Below are positions 10,127 through 17,606 of a stretch of 64,000 nucleotides of DNA, in pieces. Every line of letters begins with the position of its first letter. Position 1 is the first letter of the stretch. The position numbers and the translations under genes are program-made. The notes beneath the pieces are model-generated. The model was given only the letters and a program-made list of their open reading frames with translations. It did no database searches and was not told where the DNA came from. The DNA is from Allomuricauda sp. (GTDB lineage: Bacteria > Bacteroidota > Bacteroidia > Flavobacteriales > Flavobacteriaceae), in assembly GCF_013911645.1 (NCBI RefSeq), contig NZ_JACESV010000003.1, positions 310,001 to 374,000 of the forward strand, written 5' to 3'.

Positions 10127-11029
10127 TTATATTTTTTCCGCAATGCGGAGCTTTGCACTTCTTGCCCTATTGTTATTGGCTATTTCTTCTGCTGATGGCG
10201 TAATCAACTTCCCAACTTTTTTTAATGGAACATTTATGTTCCCATAAAAATCCTTCTCCGGTTCGCCGTCGAACTTTCCTGCACGGATAAAGCGCTTTGC
10301 CAATCTATCTTCCAAGGAATGGTAACTGATCAAGCTCAACCTACCCCCTTTGTTCAACATCTCCGGCACTTGCTCCAAAAACTCCTTGAGCACGGCTATT
10401 TCTTGGTTTACCTCTATCCTAATAGCTTGATAGATTTGAGCCAAAATTTTGTTCTCCTTCATTTTTGGCAAAAACCTGCTCAAAACCTTTTTCAAATCAT
10501 CTGTTGTTTTGATGGGCTCATCAGACCGTGCCGAAACAATGGTCTTGGCCATGGCATTTGCATTTCGCAACTCGCCATACTGAAAAAGTACCGACGCTAA
10601 ATCTTCTTGGGAATAGGTGTTCACCACCCGAAAGGCCGTCAATTGATTGTTCCTGTCCATTCGCATATCCAAATCTGCATTGAACCGAATGGAGAAACCG
10701 CGGTCAGCCTCATCGAACTGATGGGAAGAAACCCCGAAATCCGCCAAGATTCCATCAACTTTCCGAATGCCATAGAACTTTAAATACTGTTTGAGGTAGC
10801 GAAAGTTTTGGCTGATCAATTGGAACCTGTCATCATCCAATACATTTTGCAGGGCATCCTCATCTTGATCAAACGCGAACAACTTTCCACCATCACCCAA
10901 TCTTTTCAAAATTTCCTTGGAGTGTCCACCACCACCAAAGGTGACATCCACATACACCCCATTTTCCTTTATGTCCAATCCATCCACCGACTCCTTCAAC
11001 AACACTGGATTGTGGTACGCACTACTCAT
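10127..11029 (-). CDS. rsmH: 16S rRNA (cytosine(1402)-N(4))-methyltransferase
   Basis: RsmH (MraW) uses SAM to methylate N4 of C1402 in 16S rRNA near the decoding centre. The protein starts MSSAYHNPVLLKESV, and the SAM-binding region has DVTFGGGGHSKEIL and FAFDQDEDA. The C-terminal SYHSLEDRLAKRF and NNRARSAKLR are typical. The frame stays open upstream to 11137, but that stretch overlaps mraZ and is basic, low-similarity sequence. The ATG at 11029 gives the normal 300-residue length and overlaps the mraZ stop by 8 nt. Confidence 0.95.
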   Translation of the reverse strand: MSSAYHNPVLLKESVDGLDIKENGVYVDVTFGGGGHSKEILKRLGDGGKLFAFDQDEDALQNVLDDDRFQLISQNFRYLKQYLKFYGIRKVDGILADFGVSSHQFDEADRGFSIRFNADLDMRMDRNNQLTAFRVVNTYSQEDLASVLFQYGELRNANAMAKTIVSARSDEPIKTTDDLKKVLSRFLPKMKENKILAQIYQAIRIEVNQEIAVLKEFLEQVPEMLNKGGRLSLISYHSLEDRLAKRFIRAGKFDGEPEKDFYGNINVPLKKVGKLITPSAEEIANNNRARSAKLRIAEKI

Positions 11030-11477
11030 CGTCGTCAAAAATCTCCTCGGCCAGATCGGCATAATCCTTCTCGCCTTCTGCCAAGACTTTCTCGTACATA
11101 TCCTTGTTCCAAATCTCGATTTTATCAAAAACCGCATTCAAAACCACCTCTTTCTCAATTCCAGCGAACTCCACTAAGTTTTTTGGAATCTGCAATCTTC
11201 CGGAATCCCCATCAATGCTCACTTCCTTCATACCGGCCACAAAGTTTCTCACGAAAGCATCGTACTTTCGGTTGATTTTGCTTTTCTTCATGACTTTCTG
11301 CATGAGGACATCGAACTCTTGCTTAGGGTACAACTCCAAACATTGCTGAAAAACCGACCGCTTGATAACAAACCCTTCCTTTAAAACAGGCAACAACTGA
11401 TTTTTCAAAGAAATGGGCAGCAATACCCTTCCCTTGGAATCAGCTTTACAATCATGTTGTCCTATGATATGGGTCAC
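11022..11477 (-). CDS. mraZ: division/cell-wall cluster transcriptional repressor MraZ
   Basis: MraZ is an AbrB-fold DNA-binding protein that controls the dcw operon. Two SpoVT-AbrB half domains can be seen: IGQHDCKADSKGRVLLP at the N-terminus and VSIDGDSGRLQIPKNLVEFAGI in the second half. Length (151) is normal; the tail is acidic (EEIFDDDE). The start is GTG at 11477. It is the first gene of the cluster, and a set of GTGG direct repeats lies about 50 bp upstream, consistent with self-control. Confidence 0.94.
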   Translation of the reverse strand: MTHIIGQHDCKADSKGRVLLPISLKNQLLPVLKEGFVIKRSVFQQCLELYPKQEFDVLMQKVMKKSKINRKYDAFVRNFVAGMKEVSIDGDSGRLQIPKNLVEFAGIEKEVVLNAVFDKIEIWNKDMYEKVLAEGEKDYADLAEEIFDDDE

Positions 11478-11506
11478 TAGAAATCAATTGGTTACTTAAT
11501 ACAACT

Positions 11507-11571
11507 CAAATATATAGATTTTATTTCCACATTTCTCCACATAACACCACTTTTGTTAATAAATTATCCAC
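11507..11571 (-). promoter_or_regulatory. mraZ (dcw) promoter with candidate MraZ operator
   Basis: Read on the minus strand, GTGG occurs at 11550-11547, 11540-11537 and 11530-11527, an exact 10-bp period, with a fourth copy at 11571-11568, 21 bp further upstream. A good Bacteroidota -7 box TATATTTG follows at 11514-11507, so the repeats cover the -33 region. E. coli MraZ binds TGGG direct repeats with a 10-bp period before its own gene; the spacing here is the same. The promoter box is seen directly; the protein contact is inferred. Confidence 0.7.
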
Positions 11572-11741
11572 TTTTCGATGAAAAACTCCTGATTCGACCC
11601 TAAATCAAACTTGAGATCGACAAACTCATTCGAGAATAGAATTGACCGGATTAAAAAACTTATCGCAGTTCTGTTTAAAACCTAAAATCTTTGTGATATG
11701 AAATTCCTATATTTGCGCCTCTTACTACCAACTAACTATAG

Positions 11742-12506
11742 ATGGAAGAGCATTTAATCGAGGATGGCAAGTACCGATATATAGAAAAGGGAGAAGGGAC
11801 TCCCATGATTATATTGCACGGTTTGATGGGAGGTTTGAGCAACTTCCAGGGTGTATCCGAATATTTCCCCTCTAAAGGATATCAGGTGCTTATTCCCGAG
11901 CTGCCCATTTACGATATGCCGCTCCTAAAAACCACGGTAAAGAACTTTGCTACATTTTTGGAAGGGTTTATTGAGCACAAAGGATTGAAGGATGTGATTT
12001 TGCTGGGAAATTCCCTAGGTGGACATATAGGACTATTGCACACCAAAATGTTCCCGGAAATGGTAAAAGCATTGGTTATTACAGGTAGTTCCGGACTTTA
12101 TGAGAGTGCCATGGGTGATGGATACCCCAAACGCGGCGACTACGAGTTCATAAAAAAGAAGGCCGAGGACGTATTTTACGACCCAAAAGTGGCCACTAAA
12201 GAAATTGTGGACGAGGTTTTTGCCACGGTAAACGACAGAATGAAACTGGTAAAGACATTGGCCATTGCCAAAAGTGCCATTCGCCACAACATGTCCAAGG
12301 ATTTGCCCCACATGAAGACGCCAACCTGTATTATTTGGGGAGAAAATGATACGGTGACACCACCGAACGTGGCCAAGGAATTCCATGAACTGTTGCCCGA
12401 TTCCGATTTGTATTGGATAGAAAAATGCGGCCATGCCCCTATGATGGAGCACCCCAACGATTTTAACCATATTCTGGAAGCTTGGCTGAAAAAGCGTAAC
12501 TTCTAG
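11742..12506 (+). CDS. alpha/beta-fold hydrolase
   Basis: A 254-residue alpha/beta hydrolase, probably cytoplasmic since no signal peptide is visible. The oxyanion-side LHGLMGG is near residue 25, the nucleophile elbow GNSLGG near 90, the acid region WGENDTVTP near 200 and the catalytic-histidine region CGHAPMMEHP near 230. The triad is complete. Substrate cannot be told from sequence; homologues are annotated as esterases, haloperoxidase-like enzymes or C-C hydrolases. It is followed two bases later by engB on the same strand, so the two are likely co-transcribed from the divergent region shared with mraZ. Confidence 0.88.
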   Translation: MEEHLIEDGKYRYIEKGEGTPMIILHGLMGGLSNFQGVSEYFPSKGYQVLIPELPIYDMPLLKTTVKNFATFLEGFIEHKGLKDVILLGNSLGGHIGLLHTKMFPEMVKALVITGSSGLYESAMGDGYPKRGDYEFIKKKAEDVFYDPKVATKEIVDEVFATVNDRMKLVKTLAIAKSAIRHNMSKDLPHMKTPTCIIWGENDTVTPPNVAKEFHELLPDSDLYWIEKCGHAPMMEHPNDFNHILEAWLKKRNF

Positions 12507-12508
12507 AC

Positions 12509-13123
12509 ATGAAAATTACCTCAGCAGAATTTGTAATAAGCAACTCCAATGTTGCCAAATGCCCCAACGAACCTTTACCTGAATATGCCTTTATTGGCAG
12601 GTCCAATGTAGGGAAGTCATCTTTAATCAATATGTTGGTGGAACGCAAAGCATTGGCCAAAACATCGGGTCGACCTGGGAAAACACAGCTCATCAACCAT
12701 TTTAAGATCAACAACAATTGGTTTTTGGTAGATTTGCCCGGTTACGGCTACGCCAAGGTTTCCAAAAAGGACAAAAGAACATTTCAGAAATATATCACGG
12801 AGTATTTTCAAAAAAGAAAGCAACTTGTCTGTGGTTTTGTTTTGGTGGATATCCGACACGAGCCTCAACCTGTGGATCTGGAATTTATGGAATGGTTGGG
12901 CACCAACCAGATTCCTTTTGCCATTATTTTTACCAAAGCGGACAAACTAAAACCTGCCGTTATTGAAAAGCAGGCCAATGCCTACCTTCAAAAATTATTG
13001 GAAGGTGCTTGGGAAGAAGTTCCTCCACATTTTACCACTTCGTCCACAAACCGTATGGGCAGGGAAGAGCTTTTGGAATTTATTGATGGCATCAACCAAG
13101 AGTTTTTCCAGAGCAACAAATAG
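12509..13123 (+). CDS. engB: ribosome biogenesis GTP-binding protein YsxC/EngB
   Basis: An essential small GTPase for assembly of the large ribosomal subunit. G1 is GRSNVGKSSLIN (about residues 30-41), G3 is DLPGYGYAK (about 75) and G4 is TKADK (about 145). The 204-residue length is normal. It starts with ATG just after the hydrolase stop codon. Confidence 0.96.
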   Translation: MKITSAEFVISNSNVAKCPNEPLPEYAFIGRSNVGKSSLINMLVERKALAKTSGRPGKTQLINHFKINNNWFLVDLPGYGYAKVSKKDKRTFQKYITEYFQKRKQLVCGFVLVDIRHEPQPVDLEFMEWLGTNQIPFAIIFTKADKLKPAVIEKQANAYLQKLLEGAWEEVPPHFTTSSTNRMGREELLEFIDGINQEFFQSNK

Positions 13124-13228
13124 TTTATAAGTTTTATTCCCAGGATCCATAGAGCGGTAAGATAATGCTGTGTTTTACGACTTACCCTATATCTGAAAAC
13201 AGCTATTTTTAAATAAAAGATTGATACT

Positions 13229-13957
13229 ATGAAATCTGTATTGCACAAAGCAACAACTCGCGGCCATGCTGATCATGGCTGGCTGAACTCTCATCATACT
13301 TTTAGTTTTGCAGGCTACAACGACCCTGAGCGTATGCATTTTGGCGTTTTACGTGTCCTTAATGATGATCAGGTAGCGCCAGGCAGGGGTTTTGGAACAC
13401 ATCCGCACGATAATATGGAAATTATCTCCATTCCTTTGGAAGGCGATTTGGAACACAAGGACAGCATGGGCAACACCACCACGATAAAGGAAGGTGATGT
13501 CCAGGTGATGAGTGCCGGTACTGGCATTCAGCATAGTGAGTACAACAAAAACACCGACCAAGAGGTTAAGTTTTTACAGATATGGGTTTTTCCGAACAAA
13601 AGAAACGTGGAACCCCGGTACGACCAGATTTCGATAAGGGATATTGAAAAGAAAAATGCCTTTTACCAAGTACTTTCCCCCAACCCAGATGATGAAGGTG
13701 TATGGGTTCATCAGGATGCTTGGTTCCACTTGGGAAAATTTGAAGCAGGCGCTACAGACACCTATCAAATAAATAAGGAAGGAAACGGGGTATATGCCTT
13801 TATATTGGAGGGCGAAGTTGAGATCAATGGGCAAAAACTTGAAAAAAGGGATGGATTTGGTCTTTGGGAAACAGATTCCTTTGACTTTAAATCAAATACC
13901 GACAGTAGGGTATTGCTCATGGAAGTTCCGATGAGTCTTTCTCAAATTGGTCGTTAA
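13229..13957 (+). CDS. pirin family protein
   Basis: A 242-residue bicupin of the pirin/YhaK family. The N-terminal cupin carries the metal-binding histidines in HPHDNMEI (about residues 67-74) and TGIQHSEYN (about 110). Some relatives oxidise quercetin, others respond to stress; the substrate here is unknown. A 105-nt gap from engB and 113 nt to the next gene suggest it is transcribed alone. Confidence 0.92.
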   Translation: MKSVLHKATTRGHADHGWLNSHHTFSFAGYNDPERMHFGVLRVLNDDQVAPGRGFGTHPHDNMEIISIPLEGDLEHKDSMGNTTTIKEGDVQVMSAGTGIQHSEYNKNTDQEVKFLQIWVFPNKRNVEPRYDQISIRDIEKKNAFYQVLSPNPDDEGVWVHQDAWFHLGKFEAGATDTYQINKEGNGVYAFILEGEVEINGQKLEKRDGFGLWETDSFDFKSNTDSRVLLMEVPMSLSQIGR

Positions 13958-14070
13958 AAACTTTGACCCAACATAAATTGTTGAATATCCGCAATCAGTA
14001 AAAAAACATCCATCAAAATAATTTTTTATGGGAATATTGGTATTTTAGAATCGCTAAACACCTACTTACC

Positions 14071-14568
14071 ATGAAGAATACAATCAATAATTATACCCCT
14101 GGAGGCTTCTTAAAAACCATGTCCATTTTACATCTGGGAATTGCAGCAGCCCCTGTGGTACTTGGCGTCTTTTTTTATGTTAAAACTGAGGACGCCAAGT
14201 TAAATCTTTCCAACTCCAACGACATATTTTTGGCCATAGTACCCGTTGTTGCAATAGCCAGTATTTTTTTGGGAGACCTTATCTTCAAGAAAACCCTAAA
14301 GTCTTTGCCCGAAAACGCAACATTAAAGGATAAATTGGCGAAATTCCAAACCGCTTCCATTATAAAATATGGACTAATGGAGGGTGGCGTTCTTTTTTGC
14401 ATCGTTGTTTTTGCCAACACCCAAAACCTCACCTATCTAATTATAGGTGTATTTCTAATATGCTATTTGTTCCTTCAACGGCCCACAAAACAAAAAATTG
14501 AAAGTGTGTTGAACCTTAAGGGAGCAGATAAGGCAAAATTTGACCGTACAAACGACCCTTTGGATTAG
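14071..14568 (+). CDS. hypothetical integral membrane protein
   Basis: A 165-residue protein with four predicted membrane segments: about residues 15-32, 50-70, 100-118 and 120-137. A polar basic loop follows the second, and a cytoplasmic-type tail with TKQKIESVLNL closes it. I recognise no domain. It converges on gldC with two bases between the stop codons. No link to gliding is shown by sequence. Confidence 0.8.
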   Translation: MKNTINNYTPGGFLKTMSILHLGIAAAPVVLGVFFYVKTEDAKLNLSNSNDIFLAIVPVVAIASIFLGDLIFKKTLKSLPENATLKDKLAKFQTASIIKYGLMEGGVLFCIVVFANTQNLTYLIIGVFLICYLFLQRPTKQKIESVLNLKGADKAKFDRTNDPLD

Positions 14569-14570
14569 GT

Positions 14571-14906
14571 CTATTTTTTCAATTCCAGCTTTTCTGCAAA
14601 ATAATCACAGAAATCCTTCATGGTAGCCGTCATTTTTTCATCTTGGGTGGCCTTGAAAAAGGTATCGGCCATAGTCACCAAGGTTTGATGGAAAAATACC
14701 TTCATTTCGTCCACTGGCATATCCTTGGTCCAAAGGTCGATTTTTAAGGATTCCTGATTTTTGCTATCCCACACGGACAGCATCATGGCCTTGGCCTCTT
14801 CCTCATTAATCCCACCATCTTGTGCCGACCATTTCAATTCCTCGGGCACTCGGTTCTCATCCAATCCAACTGTCAAGGTTATCTCCGAAGTATGTTCTAC
14901 TGCCAT
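14571..14906 (-). CDS. gldC: gliding motility protein GldC
   Basis: A 111-residue soluble, acidic protein matching GldC of Flavobacterium: it begins AVEHTSEITLTVGLDENRVPE and contains IDLWTKDMPVDEMK. GldC is thought to work with GldB in the gliding/type IX secretion system, probably associated with the membrane on the cytoplasmic or periplasmic face; its biochemical role is unsettled. It directly follows gldB with no gap, as in other gliding Bacteroidota. Confidence 0.92.
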   Translation of the reverse strand: MAVEHTSEITLTVGLDENRVPEELKWSAQDGGINEEEAKAMMLSVWDSKNQESLKIDLWTKDMPVDEMKVFFHQTLVTMADTFFKATQDEKMTATMKDFCDYFAEKLELKK

Positions 14907-15896
14907 TTATTTTTTTGGTTTGTAATTCGATTCTTTTAAAATTTCATCCGCTGGCAAATGCAACATTTGCTTTAAGTCTGTGTCTGTTTTCTCCATAAAG
15001 GCCCTTACAATTTGCCATCCCATATATCGTCCCAAGCGTGGGGGCGATTCATTGTCCAGCTCCAACCCAAATTTAGTGAAGGGGGCCGGGTCCAAGAATT
15101 TTCTATCCAATCCCGTATCGGTACTATACAGCAGTTCGCGCTCCACAAAATACTTCCACATTTGTTCTTCATTGGCTTTTGCCCATTCCATTTCCTTTTC
15201 GGAATATCCAATTTTTTGGGCATCGGTGGCCAAGGGTATCAATTTATCTTTTAGATAAAGCTCTTTACCATAATATACCATACGGGAAAGCAGGGTCCGG
15301 TTTCTTGGGTAAGCCAGTACTTTTTTGGAGAAAGCACTTGCCACATCGGAGGTTAAGAACTTTTTGTCCAAAGATGCTGCGATATACCTTTGAATCCCCT
15401 CATAAAAATGATGATCCTCCCCCAAATAGTTATCAAGACCGATCAACAAAAGGGAATCTGCCAAAATAACCCGACTATCGTATCTAACATCCGAAGTAAG
15501 TGTTACCACATGGGGCGTTTCGGTTTCCGGAAAATAATACTCGATATGTTTAAAAAGCGATTCCAAATCCTTGGATTCCTGTTCAAAATTGCCAAAAGCC
15601 TTGGCAACCTCTTCTGAAAGTTCGACTTGAAGGGTATCCGTTAGTTTGGCCACCCAAACGCTATCCGGGAACTGCTCCGGGAACAAATAAGGGTATTTGG
15701 CCTTTAATTTGGGAATATCGTTCGCAGTTGCCTTGGCAAATTCTTGATCAAACCTTGAAATCTGTAAATCAATGGCAACTTTGTCAATTTCTTCCTCGGT
15801 CTTGTCCATTTCCCCACATGATGAAAAAAGTAAAACCACCACCAAAACAAAACTTCTAAATACTGGAATCGTAAAGTATTTTAACAACCACTTCAT
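14907..15896 (-). CDS. gldB: gliding motility lipoprotein GldB
   Basis: Starting at the ATG at 15896 gives 329 residues with a lipoprotein signal: a hydrophobic stretch and the lipobox LLFSSC (Cys at about residue 27). The rest is a soluble domain with GLDNYLGEDHHFYEGIQRY and GRYMGWQIVRAFMEK, characteristic of GldB. GldB is needed for gliding and surface protein secretion in Flavobacterium. An open frame continues 31 codons upstream, but that would bury the signal peptide, so it is rejected. It faces away from nadE. Confidence 0.92.
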   Translation of the reverse strand: MKWLLKYFTIPVFRSFVLVVVLLFSSCGEMDKTEEEIDKVAIDLQISRFDQEFAKATANDIPKLKAKYPYLFPEQFPDSVWVAKLTDTLQVELSEEVAKAFGNFEQESKDLESLFKHIEYYFPETETPHVVTLTSDVRYDSRVILADSLLLIGLDNYLGEDHHFYEGIQRYIAASLDKKFLTSDVASAFSKKVLAYPRNRTLLSRMVYYGKELYLKDKLIPLATDAQKIGYSEKEMEWAKANEEQMWKYFVERELLYSTDTGLDRKFLDPAPFTKFGLELDNESPPRLGRYMGWQIVRAFMEKTDTDLKQMLHLPADEILKESNYKPKK

Positions 15897-15962
15897 TTTT
15901 AAGGGTACAGGGTTTAAATTTACAGGGCACAAAGGTAATTTATTGAATCTAAATAGTAAGAT

Positions 15963-16751
15963 ATGCAAACAGAAAAGGTTATAACCCATATTGTTGATTG
16001 GCTAAAAGAGTATGCCGAAAACGCAAAATGCAAAGGTTTTGTAATTGGAGTCTCTGGCGGAATTGATTCCGCAGTAACCTCAACACTCTGTGCCAAAACA
16101 GGATTGGACCTTTTATGTTTGGAAATGCCAATTCACCAAGGCGAAAATCAAGTTACCCGTGCTGACAGGCATATAGATTGGTTAATTGAAAACTTCCCCA
16201 ATGTTTCCCGTCAACCCGTTGACCTGACACCTGTATTCGATACGTTGGTAGATGCCTTTCCCAAGGTGGACAACGAGGAAGACCGATTCATGTCCCTAGC
16301 GAATACCCGTGCAAGACTTCGTATGACTACACTCTACTATTTTGCAGCCCTCGAAGGGTATTTAGTTGCCGGTACCGGAAACAAAGTGGAAGATTTCGGC
16401 GTCGGTTTCTACACTAAATATGGTGATGGCGGTGTTGACCTTAGCCCAATTGCCGACTTGGTCAAAACAGAGGTTTACGAACTTGGAAGGGTGCTCGGTG
16501 TAAACCAAGATATTATGGAAGCTGCACCAACCGATGGACTTTGGGGCGATAGCCGAACCGATGAAGACCAAATCGGGGCTTCTTACCCGGAACTGGAATG
16601 GGCCATGCAAATGGATGACCAAGGTAAAACTGCCAATGATTTTTCAGGTAGGGAAAAAGAAGTGTTTACTATCTATAAAAAGTACAATACCGCCAACAAA
16701 CACAAGATGGTTCCCATACCTATTTGTGAGATTCCCAGTGAGTTAAAATGA
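15963..16751 (+). CDS. nadE: NAD+ synthase (ammonia-dependent type)
   Basis: NadE amidates nicotinate adenine dinucleotide to NAD+ with ATP. The PP-loop GVSGGIDSAVTS (about residues 30-40) and the later GTGNKVEDFGVGFYTKYGDGGVD are signatures. At 262 residues it lacks the N-terminal glutaminase domain found in the 540-680-residue form, so it should use free ammonia. It is divergent from gldB and its ATG lies 66 bp from that gene's start. Confidence 0.95.
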   Translation: MQTEKVITHIVDWLKEYAENAKCKGFVIGVSGGIDSAVTSTLCAKTGLDLLCLEMPIHQGENQVTRADRHIDWLIENFPNVSRQPVDLTPVFDTLVDAFPKVDNEEDRFMSLANTRARLRMTTLYYFAALEGYLVAGTGNKVEDFGVGFYTKYGDGGVDLSPIADLVKTEVYELGRVLGVNQDIMEAAPTDGLWGDSRTDEDQIGASYPELEWAMQMDDQGKTANDFSGREKEVFTIYKKYNTANKHKMVPIPICEIPSELK

Positions 16752-16909
16752 CTGTTCACCCATAAAACCCCAGTTAAAAACGAAAAAACCCCAAAAAAAC
16801 TATGGTTTTAAGAAAAAAAGTACAATTTTACATTATTAAATTCTTATCTTGCTCGCTATGTATTGTAAGTATTTAGCCACTAACCATTTATTAAATTAAA
16901 CCTAAAAAA

Positions 16910-17539
16910 ATGATAAAAGTATTGATAGCTGACAACCATCCTATTGTTAGGCTTGGTATTAGACAGGTACTTGAATCAAGTTCAGACATTGAAGTTATTG
17001 CTGATGTTTCAACTACCAAAGAGCTTTTTAATACATTGAAAACCATAACCCCCGATGTAGTTATTTTAGAGATGGACATTCCAGAAATCAATGGAATTGC
17101 TACCCTTAGAAAAATGAAAGTGGACTTTCCGGACATTAAAACTTTAATGTACAGTGGACAGTCAGAAGATGTTTATGCGCTCAGCACCATTCGTGCAGGT
17201 GCATTTGGTTACTTATCCAAAACCGCTGATTTGGAATACATTATTTCCGCAGTTAAAAAGGTCAGCGAAGGAAACATGTTTATTACAAACGAGCTTGCAC
17301 AACGCCTTGCTTTTGACGAAGGCACCCAAAAACCTAGAAGATTCTTCAGAAAACTCTCTTCCAGAGAGGTCGAGGTACTCAAACTATTGGCCAGTGGAAA
17401 AAGGAACAAAGAAGTTGCCGAAGGATTAAACTTGAACGAAAAAACAGTAAGTACATACAAAGCCCGATTAATGAAGAAGTTGAACGTGGATAATTTGGTG
17501 GACTTGCTACAACAGGCAAAAGCCTTGGAACTATATTAG
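16910..17539 (+). CDS. NarL/FixJ-type response regulator with altered phosphorylation site
   Basis: A 209-residue two-domain regulator: receiver (about 1-120) and LuxR-type helix-turn-helix (about 145-205, LSSREVEVLKLLASGKRNKEVAEGLNLNEKTVS in part). The receiver is unusual. The expected phospho-acceptor Asp in the VILDxxxP-like motif is Glu54 (codon GAG at 17069-17071), and the acidic pair is Asp8-Asn9 where Asp-Asp is usual. Ser82 and Lys104 are kept. Glu at this site often mimics the phosphorylated state, so it may act without a kinase; none is encoded nearby. It stands between nadE and the convergent dnaG. Confidence 0.9.
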   Translation: MIKVLIADNHPIVRLGIRQVLESSSDIEVIADVSTTKELFNTLKTITPDVVILEMDIPEINGIATLRKMKVDFPDIKTLMYSGQSEDVYALSTIRAGAFGYLSKTADLEYIISAVKKVSEGNMFITNELAQRLAFDEGTQKPRRFFRKLSSREVEVLKLLASGKRNKEVAEGLNLNEKTVSTYKARLMKKLNVDNLVDLLQQAKALELY

Positions 17540-17568
17540 GAATACCCAACCAAACCAACTATTGTGGA

Positions 17569-17602
17569 AACCCCTTTCAATTTAAATTGAAGGGGGTTTT
17601 AT
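17569..17602. terminator. bidirectional intrinsic terminator between response regulator and dnaG
   Basis: AACCCCTTTCAATTT at 17569-17583 pairs with AAATTGAAGGGGGTT at 17584-17598 over 15 bp with one G-U pair, followed by T-rich sequence on the plus strand. It lies between two convergent stop codons. Confidence 0.85.
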
Positions 17603-17606
17603 ATTT

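Noticed and set aside
11030-11137. N-terminal extension of rsmH
   Set aside because: Overlaps mraZ by more than 100 bases and is unlike any RsmH N-terminus; the ATG at 11029 fits the family.
15897-15989. Upstream extension of gldB
   Set aside because: Would place 31 residues before a clear lipoprotein signal peptide and overlap the nadE start.
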